Part shown: positions 14,117-23,409 of the stretch, piece by piece
Position numbering within the stretch: the stretch's first letter is position 1
How the letters are laid out: every line of letters begins with the position of its first letter
Assembly (NCBI GenBank): GCA_946403215.1
Contig: CAMIZG010000012.1
Coordinates: forward strand, 1 to 44,175
Direction: 5' to 3'
DNA length: 44,175 nt
From: an uncultured Bacteroidales bacterium
GTDB lineage: Bacteria > Bacteroidota > Bacteroidia > Bacteroidales > Paludibacteraceae
Translations under genes and position numbers: made by a program
The notes under the pieces: model-generated
What the model was told of the DNA's origin: nothing
Database searches by the model: none
The model's input: only the letters and a program-made list of their open reading frames with translations

Positions 14117-15081
14117 TATTATTAAATCAAAAATACGCAGCCATTGTCCGCTGATGCGGCCTTAATCGTAAGCCTATTCAGCCGCGCCCAGATGCAAGCA
14201 TCGTGCCCGCCTAAATAGTCTTCCGATTCGGTTGCCGGCCTTGATAGCCCGGCAACCGGCTGCTCACAAAAATTTTGCTCTCGGTCGGCTTGGGCTCCCC
14301 GCCCGCCTTCCCTTTTCGAAGTGCCAAGTCAAGGCACTTCTCCATGCACAAAAATGCCAAAAATCCATGCGGGTGGCAATGTGTTAAAATACTTCGATTG
14401 TTCCGTTGTTGTTATAATAGCGCTCGATCTGTGCTTTCGGGTGAGTGCCGAAATTGACCAATATGGCTACCTGCCAACCTGTTCCGCGCAGATAGCCGAA
14501 TGTCTGATAGTGCTCGCGTTCAGTCAGTTTGCTGATTGCCTTGCATTCGACTATTATGTTACCCACGTTACTTTCAACGACCAAATCCATCTTAAGATAA
14601 GACTTCAGTTCCTGCCCTTTGTACAACGGATGATACTCCTGCTCTTTATGTATCGAGTAACCATTGGACAGCAGTTCGACAGCCAAGGCCTCTTGATAAA
14701 TATACTCCGGTAGGCCGGCACCCAGATTGTTGTGCACCTCCTGCATACAACCTATTATACCATAGCACGCTTGTATCAACTCCTGTCGCTTGGGCTCGGC
14801 TACCTGACGTATAACCTTCTTATTGTCACTCTTATCATCCATACTATATACCATTTAATCGTCGAACTTGGTCATCGTATTCTTTTAGTCATCGTAACCT
14901 TTGACCAACGAATATTTTTGGTATTATTGTGCGCAGCAATTTTTGTAAGGCGGGCGGGCGATTCATCGGAGTCGGCCGGGAGGCTGAGTGGCAATCGAGC
15001 TCTGTAAGCTTGTTTGTGAGAGGCCGATAGACGATCAGACTCAGGCTGCATCAGCAGCCGACCGCCGCATTTTTCTTTTCT
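14117..15081 (-). other. Structured element X-Y, copy 2, carrying the GxxExxY gene in its loop
   Basis: On the minus strand X runs 15081-14939 and Y 14371-14117, the same order as copy 1. The X hairpin is GGCTGC-TGAT-GCAGCC (copy 1: GGCTGTT-TGAT-AACAGCC), a compensatory change. The helix closing the loop pairs 14939-14946 with 14348-14355 (8 bp), then, after one bulged base, 14935-14937 with 14356-14358. In that block the only base of Y that differs from copy 1 (G to C) is matched by a C to G change in X. A second Y hairpin is GTTGCCGG/CCGGCAAC (14231-14256). About 114 bases of Y (14255-14368) differ from copy 1 (11200-11316) at about one position. The intact GxxExxY gene lies wholly inside the loop. 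Confidence 0.7.
14384..14854 (-). CDS. GxxExxY protein, PD-(D/E)XK-like fold
   Basis: A 156-residue cytoplasmic protein. The family signature is present as GLPEYIY within GAGLPEYIYQEALAVEL. The later stretch MDLVVESNVGNIIVECKAIS has the D ... E-x-K spacing of a PD-(D/E)XK nuclease core. Full length for the family. The start may be the ATG at 14854 or at 14842 (MDDKSDN). Its biological role is not established as far as I know. It has no obvious link to pectin breakdown, yet sits between two GH28 genes. It is bounded exactly by the two halves of structured element copy 2: its stop is 26 bases from the closing helix and its start about 80 bases from the other strand of that helix. This suggests it belongs to the element rather than to the pectin operon. 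Confidence 0.85.
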   Translation of the reverse strand: MVYSMDDKSDNKKVIRQVAEPKRQELIQACYGIIGCMQEVHNNLGAGLPEYIYQEALAVELLSNGYSIHKEQEYHPLYKGQELKSYLKMDLVVESNVGNIIVECKAISKLTEREHYQTFGYLRGTGWQVAILVNFGTHPKAQIERYYNNNGTIEVF

Positions 15082-15098
15082 TAATACTAAGATCGCTT

Positions 15099-16595
15099 TT
15101 ATTCTGCGGCATCGGGGTCTTTGCCGTTATAGAGGACGTTTTTGATCTTCTTGTAGTCCGTAATCGGCATTGGTTTGGGGTTGATGTTGCAGTTGACGAA
15201 CTTGATGTTCTCCGCCCACTCCATCTTGATGCCGCCTTTGTTGCCGATGATGGTCACCTGGTCAAAGAGGATGTCATGCACGGGTTTGCCTTTCAGTCCC
15301 TGGATATCCACGGCTTGTTTGGAGCCGACGCAGGTGATGTTGCGGAAGGTGATGTTCGACCAGTCGGGGAAGAAGGCGTCCTTGTTGTCCTTGTCGGTGG
15401 CGCTGACGCCTGCACCGCGGTCGGCATAACCAGACTGGATGAGGAACGCGGACTCGACGATATCTTTCATGATGATGTCGTAGCAGTAGATATCCTCGCA
15501 CCAGCCGCCACGTCCGGGAGCTGACTTGAAGCGGCAACCTATATCGGTGCCCTCGAAGCGGCAGTCTTTGACTACCAGTCGCTGCATACCACCGCTGAAC
15601 TCCGAACCGATGACAAAGCCGCCGTGTGCACGATAGACCGTATCGTTGCAGATGAGGAAGTCGCGTTGCGGACCGGCTGCTACACCTTTCTCGCCCACGC
15701 CACCCTTCATACAAATGCCGTCGTCACCGCAGGAGATGTTACAGTTGACGATAAGTGCCACTTGGATATTACCCGGATCCATAGCATCGCCGTTCTGCGC
15801 CCAATGCGGGCAGCGGATGTTGACACCATCGATGATGAGGTTCTGAATGCGCGTAGGCACGAAGTGGAACTTAGCCGAGTTGAGCAGGTGCACGTTCTCC
15901 ATAAGCAGGTTCTTCGAATCGGTGATGTTCACCAGATGCGGCCGCATCTTCTCCTGGGTGATAGCATCCGATGCTATATTGGGGATATTGAGATCCTTAT
16001 TGAGGTTGAACGGATACCAGATCTTCCAGTTCTTGCTATTGCCGTCGGCTTGCACCACGCCGCCCATGGCAAGCACTTCGTTCCAGATGGCTTCATCCAC
16101 TTTCTTCTGCTTGATAGGTCGCCAGTAGATGCCTTGCCCGTCGATGGTGCCGTGACCGGTGATGGAGACGTTCTCGAGTTTGGAGCCATAGATGAGTGCG
16201 TGGCACTTCTTACTACCATCGCGCAGCGAATCGGACTCCTGTACGTAGAGCTCCTTGTTCGTCGAACCGAGGATGACAGCATTATCTGCGAGGTGCAGAT
16301 CAAGGTTGCTGATGAGTTTGATCGGTCCGGTGAGCCACTTGCCATCGGGAACAATGAGGTGTCCTCCTCCTTGTTTCTTAAGATGTTTGAGTGCATTGGC
16401 AAACGCTTCGGTATTATCCGTCACGCCGTCTCCCACAGCATCGAAGTCGGTGAGCGTAACGGTGTAATCAGGGATGACTACCGGTTGTACATGCTCTACA
16501 GCACAGGGCAGGTTGGTATAATACTTGTCATATGGGTTTTGCGCGTTCGCAATACTGACAGCAAAAATGGCCAAAAGAATCAAATGCTTTCTCAT
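15099..16595 (-). CDS. GH28 polygalacturonase-family enzyme, secreted
   Basis: 498 residues with a cleavable signal peptide (about 1-18, SIANA then Q). GH28 beta-helix with intact catalytic motifs: NGD (268-270), GDD (290-292), AHGG (His324) and RFK (355-357). It is paralogous to the enzyme at 12542-14089 (shared WYP and W-R-P segments and GGVV insertion) but soluble rather than lipid-anchored. It is the last canonical gene of the long pectin operon, 30 bases after PL1. Its stop is followed after about 18 bases by the X half of element copy 2. Expected to act on galacturonides in the periplasm, upstream of UxaB/UxaA. Confidence 0.92.
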   Translation of the reverse strand: MRKHLILLAIFAVSIANAQNPYDKYYTNLPCAVEHVQPVVIPDYTVTLTDFDAVGDGVTDNTEAFANALKHLKKQGGGHLIVPDGKWLTGPIKLISNLDLHLADNAVILGSTNKELYVQESDSLRDGSKKCHALIYGSKLENVSITGHGTIDGQGIYWRPIKQKKVDEAIWNEVLAMGGVVQADGNSKNWKIWYPFNLNKDLNIPNIASDAITQEKMRPHLVNITDSKNLLMENVHLLNSAKFHFVPTRIQNLIIDGVNIRCPHWAQNGDAMDPGNIQVALIVNCNISCGDDGICMKGGVGEKGVAAGPQRDFLICNDTVYRAHGGFVIGSEFSGGMQRLVVKDCRFEGTDIGCRFKSAPGRGGWCEDIYCYDIIMKDIVESAFLIQSGYADRGAGVSATDKDNKDAFFPDWSNITFRNITCVGSKQAVDIQGLKGKPVHDILFDQVTIIGNKGGIKMEWAENIKFVNCNINPKPMPITDYKKIKNVLYNGKDPDAAE

Positions 16596-16625
16596 AAATT
16601 ATTCCAAAAAGTTATTATACTTTAT

Positions 16626-18041
16626 TTAGAACAAATCCCGGACCAAACTATTCAAATATACTTCTAAGTTTGTATATTGCTGATCCAACTTGTATAGATT
16701 TCCGTCTGCGGACGAGTTTTTGTCCAGTCCGTTAGCCTCTTCCCATGCATCGGGCATACCGTCGCGGTCGGTGTCGTAACCGTCCTCACGATGAATCTCA
16801 GCGATGGTTGGATACCCACCCGCGTCGGAGGGGGTATTGATGAGCTTACCACTTCTGTTGCGTACATCGCTTACAATACGGGTGTCGATGGCGTCCCGAT
16901 GCAGGGCACAACCGCCTTTGGCAAGTACGGTCTCGAATGCCTGTTCCGCGCTCTGCTCATTGGTCAGGGCTGTAAGACCATCTGTCCAACGTTTGGATGC
17001 TTTGACGGCATCGGTCTTGATAGTCGATCCTTTCCAGTTATCCGCCGTCACATCAGCTGCATTATCCATCACGTTGCCTTGCAACCAGAACTGCCCCGGG
17101 ATAAGTGTATGGCCGTCCGAGCAGTACGAGCAGGAGACGGTAGGATCAACCAGTCGGGTACGCTTGTTACTGCCGGTGGACGGACCGTACTTGTAATAGT
17201 TGTTGACCATGTTAATCTGCCGTGCGTGGTCATAGCCTTCGCCGCCATAGGTGGAGTTGCCTCCCCAGTTATAGACGACATTATTGACATAGTCAATAGG
17301 TCCGAAGCACTTGTTGTTCACATACGAGTGGTCGAAGCGCGGGTTACGACTGTCGTGGTGGGCGAGCAGGTTATGATGGAATGAGGCGTTTGTGCCGCCC
17401 CAGATGCCACCATAGCCGTGTGTGCCTTTTATATGCACGGACTCACGGAGGCTCTCCGTGATGAAGCAGTACTGGAGCGTGAAGTCGGTATTTCCGTAAC
17501 AGCTGACACATTCATCCGTACTCCAGGAGAAGGAGCAGTGGTCAACGATGATATTCTTGCGGTCGTTAATAGAGAGTGCATCGCCTTCTACCTTGTTCTG
17601 GTCACCCATGCGGAAGCGCAAGAAGCGGATGATCACATTGCTGGTCTTCACTACCACCGGATATCCGGCTATACAGATGCCGTCACCCGGTGCTGTCTGA
17701 CCGGCGATGGTTAGGTCACCGGAAGCGATCTCCAGCTGGCTACTCAGATTGATTGTTCCGGATACATCAAAAACGATGGTACGTTTGCCATCCATCTGCA
17801 CCGCCTTACGGAGCGAGCCTTGAACCGGTTCACCGGTACTCTTATCTCGCGTATCGGCGAGAGTCGTTACATGCACCACCACGCCTCCGCGACCTCCTGT
17901 GGTATATTTACCACCGCCATCTGCACCCGGAAAAGCGAGCGCAGAGGTGGGCGTGGGTTCAGGAGTCGGGTCCTCGCCTCCTTTGCATCCTGCGAAGCAA
18001 AGGAGGACGAAGAGCAGAATATATATGCGATTAATACTCAT
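16626..18041 (-). CDS. Pectate lyase PL1 lipoprotein with calcium-binding C-terminal repeat
   Basis: 471 residues from the ATG at 18041, which overlaps the susD stop by 11 bases and so is probably translationally coupled. Lipobox LCFAGC (Cys19) and a Pro/Thr-rich tether follow. The PL1 beta-helix carries VDHCSFSWSTDE (from 166) and SRNPRF (231-236) with the catalytic arginine. The C-terminal segment DTDRDGMPDAWEE is a calcium-binding type-3-like repeat usual in Bacteroidota lyases. An upstream in-frame ATG (18074) would add 11 residues before the signal and is less likely. As a surface lipoprotein next to SusD it probably makes oligosaccharides for import by the SusC/D pair. Confidence 0.92.
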   Translation of the reverse strand: MSINRIYILLFVLLCFAGCKGGEDPTPEPTPTSALAFPGADGGGKYTTGGRGGVVVHVTTLADTRDKSTGEPVQGSLRKAVQMDGKRTIVFDVSGTINLSSQLEIASGDLTIAGQTAPGDGICIAGYPVVVKTSNVIIRFLRFRMGDQNKVEGDALSINDRKNIIVDHCSFSWSTDECVSCYGNTDFTLQYCFITESLRESVHIKGTHGYGGIWGGTNASFHHNLLAHHDSRNPRFDHSYVNNKCFGPIDYVNNVVYNWGGNSTYGGEGYDHARQINMVNNYYKYGPSTGSNKRTRLVDPTVSCSYCSDGHTLIPGQFWLQGNVMDNAADVTADNWKGSTIKTDAVKASKRWTDGLTALTNEQSAEQAFETVLAKGGCALHRDAIDTRIVSDVRNRSGKLINTPSDAGGYPTIAEIHREDGYDTDRDGMPDAWEEANGLDKNSSADGNLYKLDQQYTNLEVYLNSLVRDLF

Positions 18042-19974
18042 AATCGTTCCAAAGCGTACCATTCGAAGCAGCAATGTTCACATCGAAGATCGGCCAGTAC
18101 TGGTGCATATCAATGTTTGTACCGGCTTTATAGAGATACCATTTGGTCTCTGTAATAACGGGTACACTATCCTTATCCAAGAAGAACGCTTTAGCTACCC
18201 ACCCGTTCTCCTTGCTGTACTCCGCAGGCCGCTTAGCGTCAATATCCAAGCCGACAAACTGGTCGAACACATACGCCGCACCGGATTGTGCGTAGTCATC
18301 GTTGCGCTTGTAGTGATACCAGACCGAGTCCGGACGACCGGCGTATATACCGACATTGCGCTGAAGATCATACGTTGCCTTCTGCGCTGCTTCCAGTTTT
18401 TCCTTCAGGAGTCCCCAACGCATGAGGTCGTACTTGCGGATATTTTCTCCGCAGAACTCAAACGCACGCTCGTCAACAATGGCATCGAAGGTTAGCGGTA
18501 CGGAAGGCAGTCCTGCGCGTTTGCGAACCTTATCTAATTGTTCCTGTGCGCTGATGCCGTACAGATTGCCCGGCGCGTTGCCCTCTTTCGAACCGATAGC
18601 CGCCTCAGCGAACATGAGCATTACGTCCGTGTAACGCAGAACCGGCATATCTATGCAATCCTCGTTAGAGGAATAGCTACGTTTCATCCACTCTACACGC
18701 AGTTTGCCCAAGTACATCTGGCTGGCGTTAGAGTTCTTTTGATACACTTTCTTATCCGTAGTAGGCACGCCCGGGAAAGTCTCTGCAATAAAGCCACTCG
18801 AAGCCGTTCCTTCACCATCGTTATACTCCCAAGTCCACGGAAGGATCGTTACATCACGGCGTTTGTCAGCTTTATCATATGCATAATAGAACGTAGGCAC
18901 TATCCAGATCATGGCTTGCGTTTTCGCCTTATTCTTATCATCCGGATAGAGCGTATTAATCAAATGACCCGGGCAACGATCAGACATCTTGTTTCCGGTC
19001 AATGCGAGCACCTGACCACGTGCACCATCCAGGAACGGCAACGCCCAGATCCACTCCGACTTGGAGTAATCCGTTACATCTTGGCAGAGATCTTTGAAGA
19101 TATCCTCAAAATTATCTTTGAACTTAAAGTCCTCTTGCTTTATGATTTGTGCGCACGCCCATACGGCCTCTTGATAGAGTTCCTGACGCTTGCCGGCATC
19201 CTTAACATTATACTGCACCGAACAAGCTTTGGTTCCTCCTTCGGTGAACACATCGGGACGCATAGCCAGACCGGCATACATCATGTCCAGGCGAGCGAGT
19301 AAACCAAGCGCAAAAGCCTTGCTCGGACGACCTGTATAGTTAGCAGCACGCCCCGGGCATTGAGCCGACCATGGCATCAAGTAAGCTGCCTCCTTGAGGT
19401 CGGTTCGTAATTGCTCGTACACTACATTACGATCTTGTTTCTTGGTGTAGAGCACCTCCGAGTTATGTCCATTAAAGGACACAAAACCAGCCGGCACATC
19501 GCCCCATAGTTTTACCATCTCCAGATAGCAGAAAGCACGGAGTGTTAATGCCTCACCTAACAGGTATTTAAAAGTAGCATCGGTTGTGTCCGAGTGCGCA
19601 CGAATACCGTCAATCACCACATTGGCGCGCTCGATAGCCGAGTTAAGATACGCCCATGGGTCTTTGCCGTCAGATGTAGACAGGTCACCGGTACCGCCCA
19701 CCATATTATATGCAGCATAGATACCACTCTCCGTTTTGGAGCAGTGCTCAATGTCGGTATTCATGGCCACGTAACCACCGCAAAGACGGTTACGGAAGGA
19801 TTTATCCTCACCAAAGTTGTTGTATATAGCGCCAATGGCTTGTTGGGTCAAATCCGTTGATTTGAATACCGCCTCGTCCATCGCCGAGGGCGACTCAGTT
19901 TCAAAGAAGTTAGCCTCGCAGGCTGCCAAGGCCAGTGCTAAAGCACCTAAGATAAGATATTTTACGTTGTTCAT
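18031..19974 (-). CDS. susD-like: SusD/RagB family glycan-binding lipoprotein
   Basis: 647 residues. Lipobox ALAAC (Cys19). The N-terminal SusD region is typical (DLTQQAIGAIYNNF, and YLLGEALTLRAFCYLEMVKLWGDVP), and the C-terminal RagB part includes GENIRKYDLMRWG. It forms the lid over the SusC channel and binds pectic oligosaccharides at the cell surface. It lies 21 bases downstream of susC and overlaps the PL1 gene after it. Slightly longer than most SusD proteins, with insertions in the binding half. The pectin specificity is inferred from the neighbours. Confidence 0.95.
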   Translation of the reverse strand: MNNVKYLILGALALALAACEANFFETESPSAMDEAVFKSTDLTQQAIGAIYNNFGEDKSFRNRLCGGYVAMNTDIEHCSKTESGIYAAYNMVGGTGDLSTSDGKDPWAYLNSAIERANVVIDGIRAHSDTTDATFKYLLGEALTLRAFCYLEMVKLWGDVPAGFVSFNGHNSEVLYTKKQDRNVVYEQLRTDLKEAAYLMPWSAQCPGRAANYTGRPSKAFALGLLARLDMMYAGLAMRPDVFTEGGTKACSVQYNVKDAGKRQELYQEAVWACAQIIKQEDFKFKDNFEDIFKDLCQDVTDYSKSEWIWALPFLDGARGQVLALTGNKMSDRCPGHLINTLYPDDKNKAKTQAMIWIVPTFYYAYDKADKRRDVTILPWTWEYNDGEGTASSGFIAETFPGVPTTDKKVYQKNSNASQMYLGKLRVEWMKRSYSSNEDCIDMPVLRYTDVMLMFAEAAIGSKEGNAPGNLYGISAQEQLDKVRKRAGLPSVPLTFDAIVDERAFEFCGENIRKYDLMRWGLLKEKLEAAQKATYDLQRNVGIYAGRPDSVWYHYKRNDDYAQSGAAYVFDQFVGLDIDAKRPAEYSKENGWVAKAFFLDKDSVPVITETKWYLYKAGTNIDMHQYWPIFDVNIAASNGTLWNDYEY

Positions 19975-19995
19975 AACAAATAGTATTTATGGTGA

Positions 19996-22900
19996 TTAGA
20001 ACTGAATGTTTAAACCTACGTTGATTCCGCGACTCTTGGGGTAAGCCGAGAAGTCCACACCCGGTGTCAGCGGATTCTTCGAAGAACGTGTATCCACTTC
20101 AGGATCGAGGCCGCTGTACTTGGTTGCGCAGAAGAGGTTCGAGCCTTGAACATATACGCGGATGTTATTGATCACTTTGGTCTTATCCATCCATACCTTC
20201 GGCAGCGAGTAGCCGATGGTGAGTTGGTTGAGACGCAGGAACGAGCCATCCTCCATATTCTGATCAGTTACCACATAGTGCGACATAATCGGGCTGTGGG
20301 TGTTCGCCCCCTTGTTGGCGTTCATCTCATCAAGCTGATTTGCGAAGGTGGTGTATGCATCTCCGAAAACCAGAGCGCTCGTTGCATATACATCAGGCAT
20401 GTATTGACCTTCTTCCGAGAAGAGCGAGTAGCGGTTGGTAAATCTCATTGCGGAGATGAGGTTACGCATCTTTGTCTTCTCCGTTACTGTGGTATACTCC
20501 ATCTTGGAGAGATTCAGGATCTTGTGTCCGAACGCAAAGGTGAAGTTGGCTGCCAGATCGACCTTACCCCACTTGTCGCCACCAATATTAAAGTTGATGT
20601 TAAAACCACCGGTGTGCGTAGGAACTGTGTTACCCAATATTACTTTATCTTTTTCGTCAATCACACCGTCTCCGTTCTGATCTTTGAACTTAATAGCGCC
20701 GGGGACAGGTGTATTCGTTAAGAACTCGTCTCCGTACTTTACGACACCCTCCTTGAGTCCCCAAGCATGGCTCGAAACCAGATAGCTTTGGAAGTCAGCA
20801 GCGGTGTAGTAACCGTCTGTCTCGTAGCCGATTACGTTACCAACCGGTTGACCTACCTCAAGCAGGAACTCAGCCGGCGTTTTGTATTCGGCTGAGCCGA
20901 AGCAGCTGGTCTGCGCCAAAAGGCTCGTCATGTTACCCAAGTCTTGCACGCGTGTCTTGTTGAACGAAATATTTGCATCTACAGAGAGGTAGTAGCTCAA
21001 GCTCTTTGATTTTTGATCAAGGATAACACCCTTGATAGAGAACTCCATACCCATGTTACGAGTAGAACCGATATTCTGGTACTGGTAGTTATAACGAGCC
21101 GGCATCTTCTGGCGAATGATCAAGTCCTTCGTAGTGTTCCAATACAAATCGATAGTACCTGTGAGGCGCTCGTTGAAGAAACCGTAGTCGATACCGAAGT
21201 CGCGGGTGATTGTAGTCTCCCATTTGAGGTTCGGGTTAGCTGCAATCTTATCGCTTCCACCTACTACGAGGATGTTGCTTGTACCCTGTCCCATATCGAA
21301 ATAGGTCATCTGTTGGGAAAGGAAGTCAGGGTGGAGGTAACCCAAATCTACGTTGTTGTTACCTGCCATACCATAGGATAAACGGAACTTCATGTTACTC
21401 AACCAGCTGGATGCATCTTGCGCAAAATCCTCATCGGACAGACGCCATGCTACAGCAGCGGACGGGAAATAGCCCCATTGGTTGCCTTTGGCAAAACGAG
21501 TCGAGCAGTCAGCACGGAAAGTCGCGGTTACATAGTAGCGTCCCTTGTAGTCATAGTTGGCTCGCGCCAGGAACGACAACTGGTTATCACGCGGGTTGAT
21601 ATAATTCGTAATCTCTGAATATGCAGCCTGTCCGAGATAATTGAATATCTCACCGCGCTCCACGTCGTAGTTTCCATTATAACCAAAGCCATACTGATTA
21701 TTGGTCCATCCTTTGCGAATCACGGTTTCCTCACCTACCAACACGTTTACGTTGTGATTGCTTTCGAACGTCTGCTTCCACTCCAGGGTGTTATGGTTGG
21801 TTAAGGTCGTGTTGTACTCATCCGTCACTTGCAGTTGTGCAGTACCCGCTTGGATACCCGGACGGCCTGTGTTGCGAGCGAAATAGGTAGTCGGACCATA
21901 GTAACGATCGGTCTTGATATGACGAGACTCGTAACCTAAGTCTGAACGTACAGTGAAATATTTCGCGAACTTATAACTTACATAACCTTGGATGTTCCAC
22001 TTGTTGTCCACCTTCAACTTATAGTTGTCGCGGATAGTGGTCAGCGGGTCGTATAGCGAGCCGAATGTCTCGTCCGATTCATCGCCGGTACCATCGTCTT
22101 TCGAAAGCAAAGTCGTAGGGGTGTATACTACGCAGTTGCGCAAACGCGACTCCGTGGAAGTACCGTTATCCTTGATAGCGTTCGAGCCGGAGCCTAACAC
22201 CTGCGTGTTAGTGAAACGTGTTGAGAAGCCCAGCGTAAAGTTCTTGAACGGCTTGAATTTTGCCTTTGCAGCAATATTGTTACGCACATAATTCGACTGC
22301 TCCATGATGGCCTTGTCGTCAATGCGGTTGTACGAGAGGTTGAAGGTAGCCAACTTGTTTCCGCCAGACAGACTAACCGATTGATTGGACGTAAAGCCCG
22401 TACGACCGAAGGTCTTGTCCTGCCAATCAATGAAGCCGTGTTTTTCCGGATCAGCATACTCCTTCAATAAGGTCGAGATGGGTGTATTGGCTACATCATC
22501 CGGATTATCTTTATACTTCGTATCATTGTACAATTTGTCGAAGTATGCATAGAAATTGCTACGTAAACCGGAGAGAGAATTATCCTTCTGCCAAGCCCAT
22601 TCGTATTGCATCAATGCGAAATCTTGTGGATCCAGCACCTCATATTTTTTTGCGATTTTCTTCCATCCGATGAATCCGCTGTAGTCCACATGGAACTTCA
22701 TCTTATCATCCTCCGAACTCGACTCTTTAGTCGTAATGATAATTACGCCGTTAGCACCTTGTGCACCATAGATAGCGGTTGCTGCAGCATCTTTCAACAC
22801 GTCCATCGATTGGATGTCGCTCGGAGCAATATCCGAGATGCTTGAAACGGGCATTCCGTCCACGATATACAACGGGTCATTGCTCTGAGTCAGAGAGGTT

Positions 22901-23391
22901 CCGCCGCGAACACGGATCTTGACATCTGCATCCGGACTACCTTCGGTTGTAGTAACCGACACACCTGCCAGTTTACCTTGCAGTGCCTCACCTGCCGATG
23001 TCACAGGAATATCCTTCAACTGGTCGGAATTGACAGAAGCCACCGAGGTCACAACGTCACGTTTCTTGGTTGTGCCGTAACCGGTTACGACCACTTCTTC
23101 CAGCACTTGATTGTCCTCCTTCAGTACAACGGAGATGCTGTTGCTTGTAACCGGAATCTCCTGGGGGATCATGCCTAAATAGGAGAATGTCAAAGTTGAA
23201 TTCTCCGGCACATCAATGGAGTAGTTTCCGTCGAAATCGGTGATTGTGCCGGATGTAGTACCTTTGACTACCACGTTTGCACCGATGATGGGTTCGCCGT
23301 TGGAGTCCGTTACTTGTCCTGTTACCACCTCGGCTTGCACCATCATCGGCAGTAACACTACGGCTAAAATGTAAAACAATCGTTTCATCAT
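19996..23391 (-). CDS. susC-like: SusC/RagA family TonB-dependent outer membrane transporter
   Basis: 1131 residues. Signal peptide MMKRLFYILAVVLLPMMVQA, then a carboxypeptidase-regulatory-like domain (about 21-95, GQVTDSNGEPIIGANVVVKG), TonB box-like EEVVVTGYGT (about 98-107), plug (about 110-225, with IRGGTS-like IRVRGGTSL and VDGMPV) and a 22-strand barrel ending in phenylalanine (GLNIQF). There is no STN domain, so it does not look like a transcription-signalling transducer. The start could be the first or second Met. It is 18 bases from the GH105 gene upstream and 21 from susD. Imports pectin-derived oligosaccharides with SusD. Confidence 0.96.
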   Translation of the reverse strand: MMKRLFYILAVVLLPMMVQAEVVTGQVTDSNGEPIIGANVVVKGTTSGTITDFDGNYSIDVPENSTLTFSYLGMIPQEIPVTSNSISVVLKEDNQVLEEVVVTGYGTTKKRDVVTSVASVNSDQLKDIPVTSAGEALQGKLAGVSVTTTEGSPDADVKIRVRGGTSLTQSNDPLYIVDGMPVSSISDIAPSDIQSMDVLKDAAATAIYGAQGANGVIIITTKESSSEDDKMKFHVDYSGFIGWKKIAKKYEVLDPQDFALMQYEWAWQKDNSLSGLRSNFYAYFDKLYNDTKYKDNPDDVANTPISTLLKEYADPEKHGFIDWQDKTFGRTGFTSNQSVSLSGGNKLATFNLSYNRIDDKAIMEQSNYVRNNIAAKAKFKPFKNFTLGFSTRFTNTQVLGSGSNAIKDNGTSTESRLRNCVVYTPTTLLSKDDGTGDESDETFGSLYDPLTTIRDNYKLKVDNKWNIQGYVSYKFAKYFTVRSDLGYESRHIKTDRYYGPTTYFARNTGRPGIQAGTAQLQVTDEYNTTLTNHNTLEWKQTFESNHNVNVLVGEETVIRKGWTNNQYGFGYNGNYDVERGEIFNYLGQAAYSEITNYINPRDNQLSFLARANYDYKGRYYVTATFRADCSTRFAKGNQWGYFPSAAVAWRLSDEDFAQDASSWLSNMKFRLSYGMAGNNNVDLGYLHPDFLSQQMTYFDMGQGTSNILVVGGSDKIAANPNLKWETTITRDFGIDYGFFNERLTGTIDLYWNTTKDLIIRQKMPARYNYQYQNIGSTRNMGMEFSIKGVILDQKSKSLSYYLSVDANISFNKTRVQDLGNMTSLLAQTSCFGSAEYKTPAEFLLEVGQPVGNVIGYETDGYYTAADFQSYLVSSHAWGLKEGVVKYGDEFLTNTPVPGAIKFKDQNGDGVIDEKDKVILGNTVPTHTGGFNINFNIGGDKWGKVDLAANFTFAFGHKILNLSKMEYTTVTEKTKMRNLISAMRFTNRYSLFSEEGQYMPDVYATSALVFGDAYTTFANQLDEMNANKGANTHSPIMSHYVVTDQNMEDGSFLRLNQLTIGYSLPKVWMDKTKVINNIRVYVQGSNLFCATKYSGLDPEVDTRSSKNPLTPGVDFSAYPKSRGINVGLNIQF

Positions 23392-23409
23392 GACATTATT
23401 ATTAAAGAG

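Noticed and set aside
14128..14135. TATTTTTG at the end of Y as promoter of the GH28 gene
   Set aside because: It belongs to the conserved end of Y (also near 11434) and has no -33 box; kept only as a weak possibility.
10895..15081. Group I or group II intron
   Set aside because: I could not find a group II domain V, a reverse transcriptase or a homing endonuclease, and the element lies between genes rather than splitting one.
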